Below, one piece after another: positions 62,205 through 64,000 of a DNA stretch of 64,000 nt. A program made the position numbers and the translations under genes. Each line of letters begins with the position of its first letter. The stretch's first letter is position 1. The notes below the pieces were generated by a model. It did no database searches and was not told where the DNA came from. It worked only from the letters and a program-made list of their open reading frames with translations. The stretch is from the NCBI RefSeq assembly GCF_001571225.1, contig NZ_BCTJ01000009.1, positions 80,629 through 144,628 on the forward strand, read 5' to 3'. Source of the stretch: Hydrogenophaga palleronii NBRC 102513 (GTDB taxonomy: Bacteria; Pseudomonadota; Gammaproteobacteria; Burkholderiales; Burkholderiaceae_C).

Positions 62205-63198
62205 ACGAATCTCCCAGCCAATGCAAATCGGTCCCGCGCAGGTTGCGTTCCACACGCAGCGCGTACTTTCCCTTGTGGGTGCCGTACTGGCATTCGAAGA
62301 CGGGCACGCCGTCCACATGGGCCTTGATGGAAGGCGTGCGATCGAGCTCGATGAAGTCGCCGATCTGCATCGCCAGCAGCTGTTCCACCGTGGCCTCGGT
62401 CTGGGCCAGCTCGGCGACCATGGTCACCTCGGCGGCCTGGATCTCGTGGCTCAGCAGCTTGACCCAGCGGCGGTCGACCTCGATGGCATCACCCTGCACG
62501 GCCGAATACAGCACGTCGCGGATCGGCTCCAGCGTGGCGTAGGGCATGCAGATGTGCAGCGAGCCCGAGATGTCGCCAATCTCCAGCGTGAAGCTGGTGG
62601 ACACCACGATCTCGCTCGGCGTGGCGATGGTGGCGAACTGGGGCTGCATCTCCGAGCGCTGGTAGGCCAGCTCGATCGGGTACACGCCGCGCCAGGCCTT
62701 CTTGTATTCCTCGGCCACCACGTCCACCAGGCGGTTGATCACGCGTTGCTCGGTGGCGGAGAAGTCGCGGCCTTCGATGCGGGTGTGGAACTTGCCGTTG
62801 CCGCCGTACAGGCTGTCGATCACGCCGAACAGCAACGTCGGTTCGCACACCACCAGGCCGTTGCCGCGCAGCGGGCGGATGGCCATGATGTTGAAGTTGG
62901 TCGGCACCACCAGCTCGCGCAGGAAGGCGCTGTACTTCTGCACCTGCACCGCGCCCACCGAAATCTCGGGGCTGCGGCGGATGAAGTTGAACAGGCCCAG
63001 GCGCAGGTTGCGCGAGAAACGTTCGTTGACGATCTCCATGGTGGGCATGCGCCCGCGCACGATGCGCTCCTGGCTGGACAGGTTGTAGTCGCGCACACCG
63101 CCGGTGGGCACTTCCTCTTTCGCCAGCTTCTGGCTTTCGCCCGTGACGCCTTCGAGCAGGGCGTCGATCTCTTCCTGGGACAGAAACGAATCGGCCAT
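62194..63198 (-). CDS. fliM: Flagellar motor switch protein FliM
   Basis: A 334-aa C-ring protein that binds CheY-P. The N-terminal CheY-binding peptide is present (FLSQEEIDALLEGV), followed by the middle domain (IVRGRMPTMEIVNERFSRNL, GNGLVVCEPTLLFGVIDSLYG) and a C-terminal SpoA domain (LLAMQIGDFIELD). It works with the cheY product encoded about 23 kb away in this window. Confidence 0.97.
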   Translation of the reverse strand: MADSFLSQEEIDALLEGVTGESQKLAKEEVPTGGVRDYNLSSQERIVRGRMPTMEIVNERFSRNLRLGLFNFIRRSPEISVGAVQVQKYSAFLRELVVPTNFNIMAIRPLRGNGLVVCEPTLLFGVIDSLYGGNGKFHTRIEGRDFSATEQRVINRLVDVVAEEYKKAWRGVYPIELAYQRSEMQPQFATIATPSEIVVSTSFTLEIGDISGSLHICMPYATLEPIRDVLYSAVQGDAIEVDRRWVKLLSHEIQAAEVTMVAELAQTEATVEQLLAMQIGDFIELDRTPSIKAHVDGVPVFECQYGTHKGKYALRVERNLRGTDLHWLGDSYVN

Positions 63199-63214
63199 GG
63201 TCTGAATCCGCGGT

Positions 63215-63787
63215 TTACTGAACGATGAAGCTGGAGAACAGCACGGCCTGCACCGGGTTGGCGGCGGCCTTGCCCTTGCTGCGTTTCGGCGCGGCTTCGT
63301 CGCCCGCCGCTGCCGGCGCGGCGTAACCCATCTCGCGCGAGATGGTGGCGATGATGTCGCTGGCGAGCTTCTCTTTGCCCTGCACCTGCAGCATCTCTTC
63401 CGCGGTGCGCTGCGAGATCAGCACCAGCACCTGGCTGCGGATGCTCGGCAGGAAAGCCTTGACGGCGGTTTCGGTGGCCGCGTCCTGCAGTTGCAGCGTC
63501 AGGCCGAGCTGGATGAAGCGGTTGCCACCGGGGTCGGCCAGGTTGATGACCATGTTCTCCAGCGGCAGGAAGGTGGGCGCGCTCTTGGGGCTCTTGGCGT
63601 GCACGGCGGCCGGAGCACCCTCGTCCTCGTAGTCGTCGTCTTCGGCGGTGTTCTTCTTCAGGATGAACAGCGCGGCGGCGGCACCGATCAGCGCGAGCAC
63701 GACCACGCCGAGCACGATGAACAGCAGTTTCTTGCTTTTCTTCTTCGGCGCTTCGGGCGCATCGGCGGTGGCGGCGGCAGCAGACAT
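63215..63787 (-). CDS. fliL: Flagellar basal body-associated protein FliL
   Basis: A 190-aa single-pass membrane protein: basic N-terminus (KKKSKK), helix at about 20-42 (LLFIVLGVVVLALIGAAAAL) and a periplasmic domain (FLPLENMVINLADPGGNRFI, LQLQDAATETAVKAFLPSIR). It supports the stator. First gene of the operon in this window; AAGGAA precedes the ATG. Confidence 0.95.
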   Translation of the reverse strand: MSAAAATADAPEAPKKKSKKLLFIVLGVVVLALIGAAAALFILKKNTAEDDDYEDEGAPAAVHAKSPKSAPTFLPLENMVINLADPGGNRFIQLGLTLQLQDAATETAVKAFLPSIRSQVLVLISQRTAEEMLQVQGKEKLASDIIATISREMGYAAPAAAGDEAAPKRSKGKAAANPVQAVLFSSFIVQ

Positions 63788-63808
63788 GGCGTTCCTTCAA
63801 CAGACGGG

Positions 63809-63830
63809 CCACACGCGAAAAGCCGTGTGG
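63809..63830 (-). repeat. Hairpin in the fliL leader
   Basis: CCACACG and CGTGTGG form a 7-bp stem around an 8-base loop, 22 bp before the fliL start. Possibly a leader structure; no terminator T-run. Confidence 0.4.
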
Positions 63831-63941
63831 GTTGAAAGAATTATTGGCCGCGACCCCCTTGGCCGTTCGCCGGATAAGCGCCGGAAAAGACGGCTATTCA
63901 GGGCTTCGGACGCTGGCCGATCAACGTGCGTGCCAGCCCTC

Positions 63942-64000
63942 CAGGCACCCGCGGAACCGGCTTCGGCGGGCCGCCAGGTGCGCCCCCTGGGGGGTGACGC
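63942..64000 (+). repeat. Dispersed three-hairpin repeat, copy 8 (cut by the window end)
   Basis: Contains GGAACCGGCTTCGGCGGGCC and CCCCCTGGGGGG, then leaves the window. It lies about 155 bp upstream of fliL in the same orientation as the other flagellar copies, so by pattern a gene probably ends just past the window edge. Confidence 0.75.

Noticed and set aside
63920..63936. Possible sigma-54 promoter before fliL (TGGCACG-N4-TTGAT on the minus strand)
   Set aside because: The -24 box is perfect but the essential GC of the -12 box is GA, and flagellar genes of this group are usually not sigma-54 dependent. Left out of the feature list.

Overview
The window is GC-rich DNA with densely packed genes, many of them overlapping at ATGA or GTGA. 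Gene content points to a motile betaproteobacterium of the Comamonadaceae, most likely near Hydrogenophaga: Bug/TctC-type binding proteins, a FecI/FecR/TonB siderophore operon, a short ModC with a separate ModE, and flagellar and chemotaxis operons. This placement is inferred from gene content only. No rRNA, tRNA, CRISPR array, prophage or complete insertion sequence is visible.

Layout. 1-2.9 kb: the end of an unknown gene, then nadE and a NadM/Nudix fusion (NAD synthesis). 3.0-6.2 kb: modA-modB-modC-modE for molybdate, with a ModE-type palindrome before modA. 6.2-9.0 kb: a truncated response regulator, a MarR regulator, a Rieske oxygenase behind a clear promoter and operator, and a hydrolase. 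9.0-14.7 kb: a two-gene unit of a Rossmann protein and a stand-alone F0 subunit c paralogue, an acetyltransferase, an orphan histidine kinase, two exported hypothetical proteins and a phospholipase D lipoprotein. 14.8-21.9 kb: galactarate/glucarate catabolism (garD, LacI regulator, TctC-type binding protein, gudD, garL, garR) with two matching LacI operators. 22.0-27.7 kb: acyl-CoA ligase, histidinol-phosphate aminotransferase, trypsin-like protease, PHB depolymerase-type esterase and BON lipoprotein.

28.2-32.3 kb: a three-gene unit with start/stop overlaps encoding a binding lipoprotein, a triple-PAS kinase and a single-domain receiver. 32.4-34.4 kb: universal stress protein, a DUF2889 protein and an unknown gene with a FliA-like promoter. 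34.5-40.5 kb, minus strand: a chemotaxis operon (CheZ-like, cheY, cheA, cheR, cheD, cheB) without cheW. 40.7-42.4 kb: a receiver-kinase fusion and its NarL-type partner. 42.4-46.1 kb: a DUF2845 protein, an NHL-repeat lipoprotein and an MFS exporter. 46.1-53.0 kb, minus strand: a cell-surface-signalling iron operon (FecI sigma, FecR, TonB receptor, PepSY protein, two small membrane proteins). 53.2-59.3 kb: a 55-aa ORF, a TSUP exporter and an ATPase; LysR plus D-tartrate dehydratase; MFS plus LysR. 59.3-63.8 kb, minus strand: fliLMNOPQR.

Three observations stand out. First, eight copies of a roughly 80-bp three-hairpin repeat occur in the window. Six lie at or within about 16 nt of a stop codon, all in the same orientation relative to the gene. 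One copy has inserted in frame inside garD with a 7-bp duplication, and another supplies the N-terminus of CheR. Second, the fecR and TonB-receptor genes share a spaced motif (CACATCAGG-N15-CCGTC) 50-55 bp upstream of each start, probably the promoter of the local ECF sigma factor. Third, there is a complete F0 subunit c paralogue outside any ATP synthase operon, translationally coupled to a Rossmann protein and near a perfect 17-bp palindrome.
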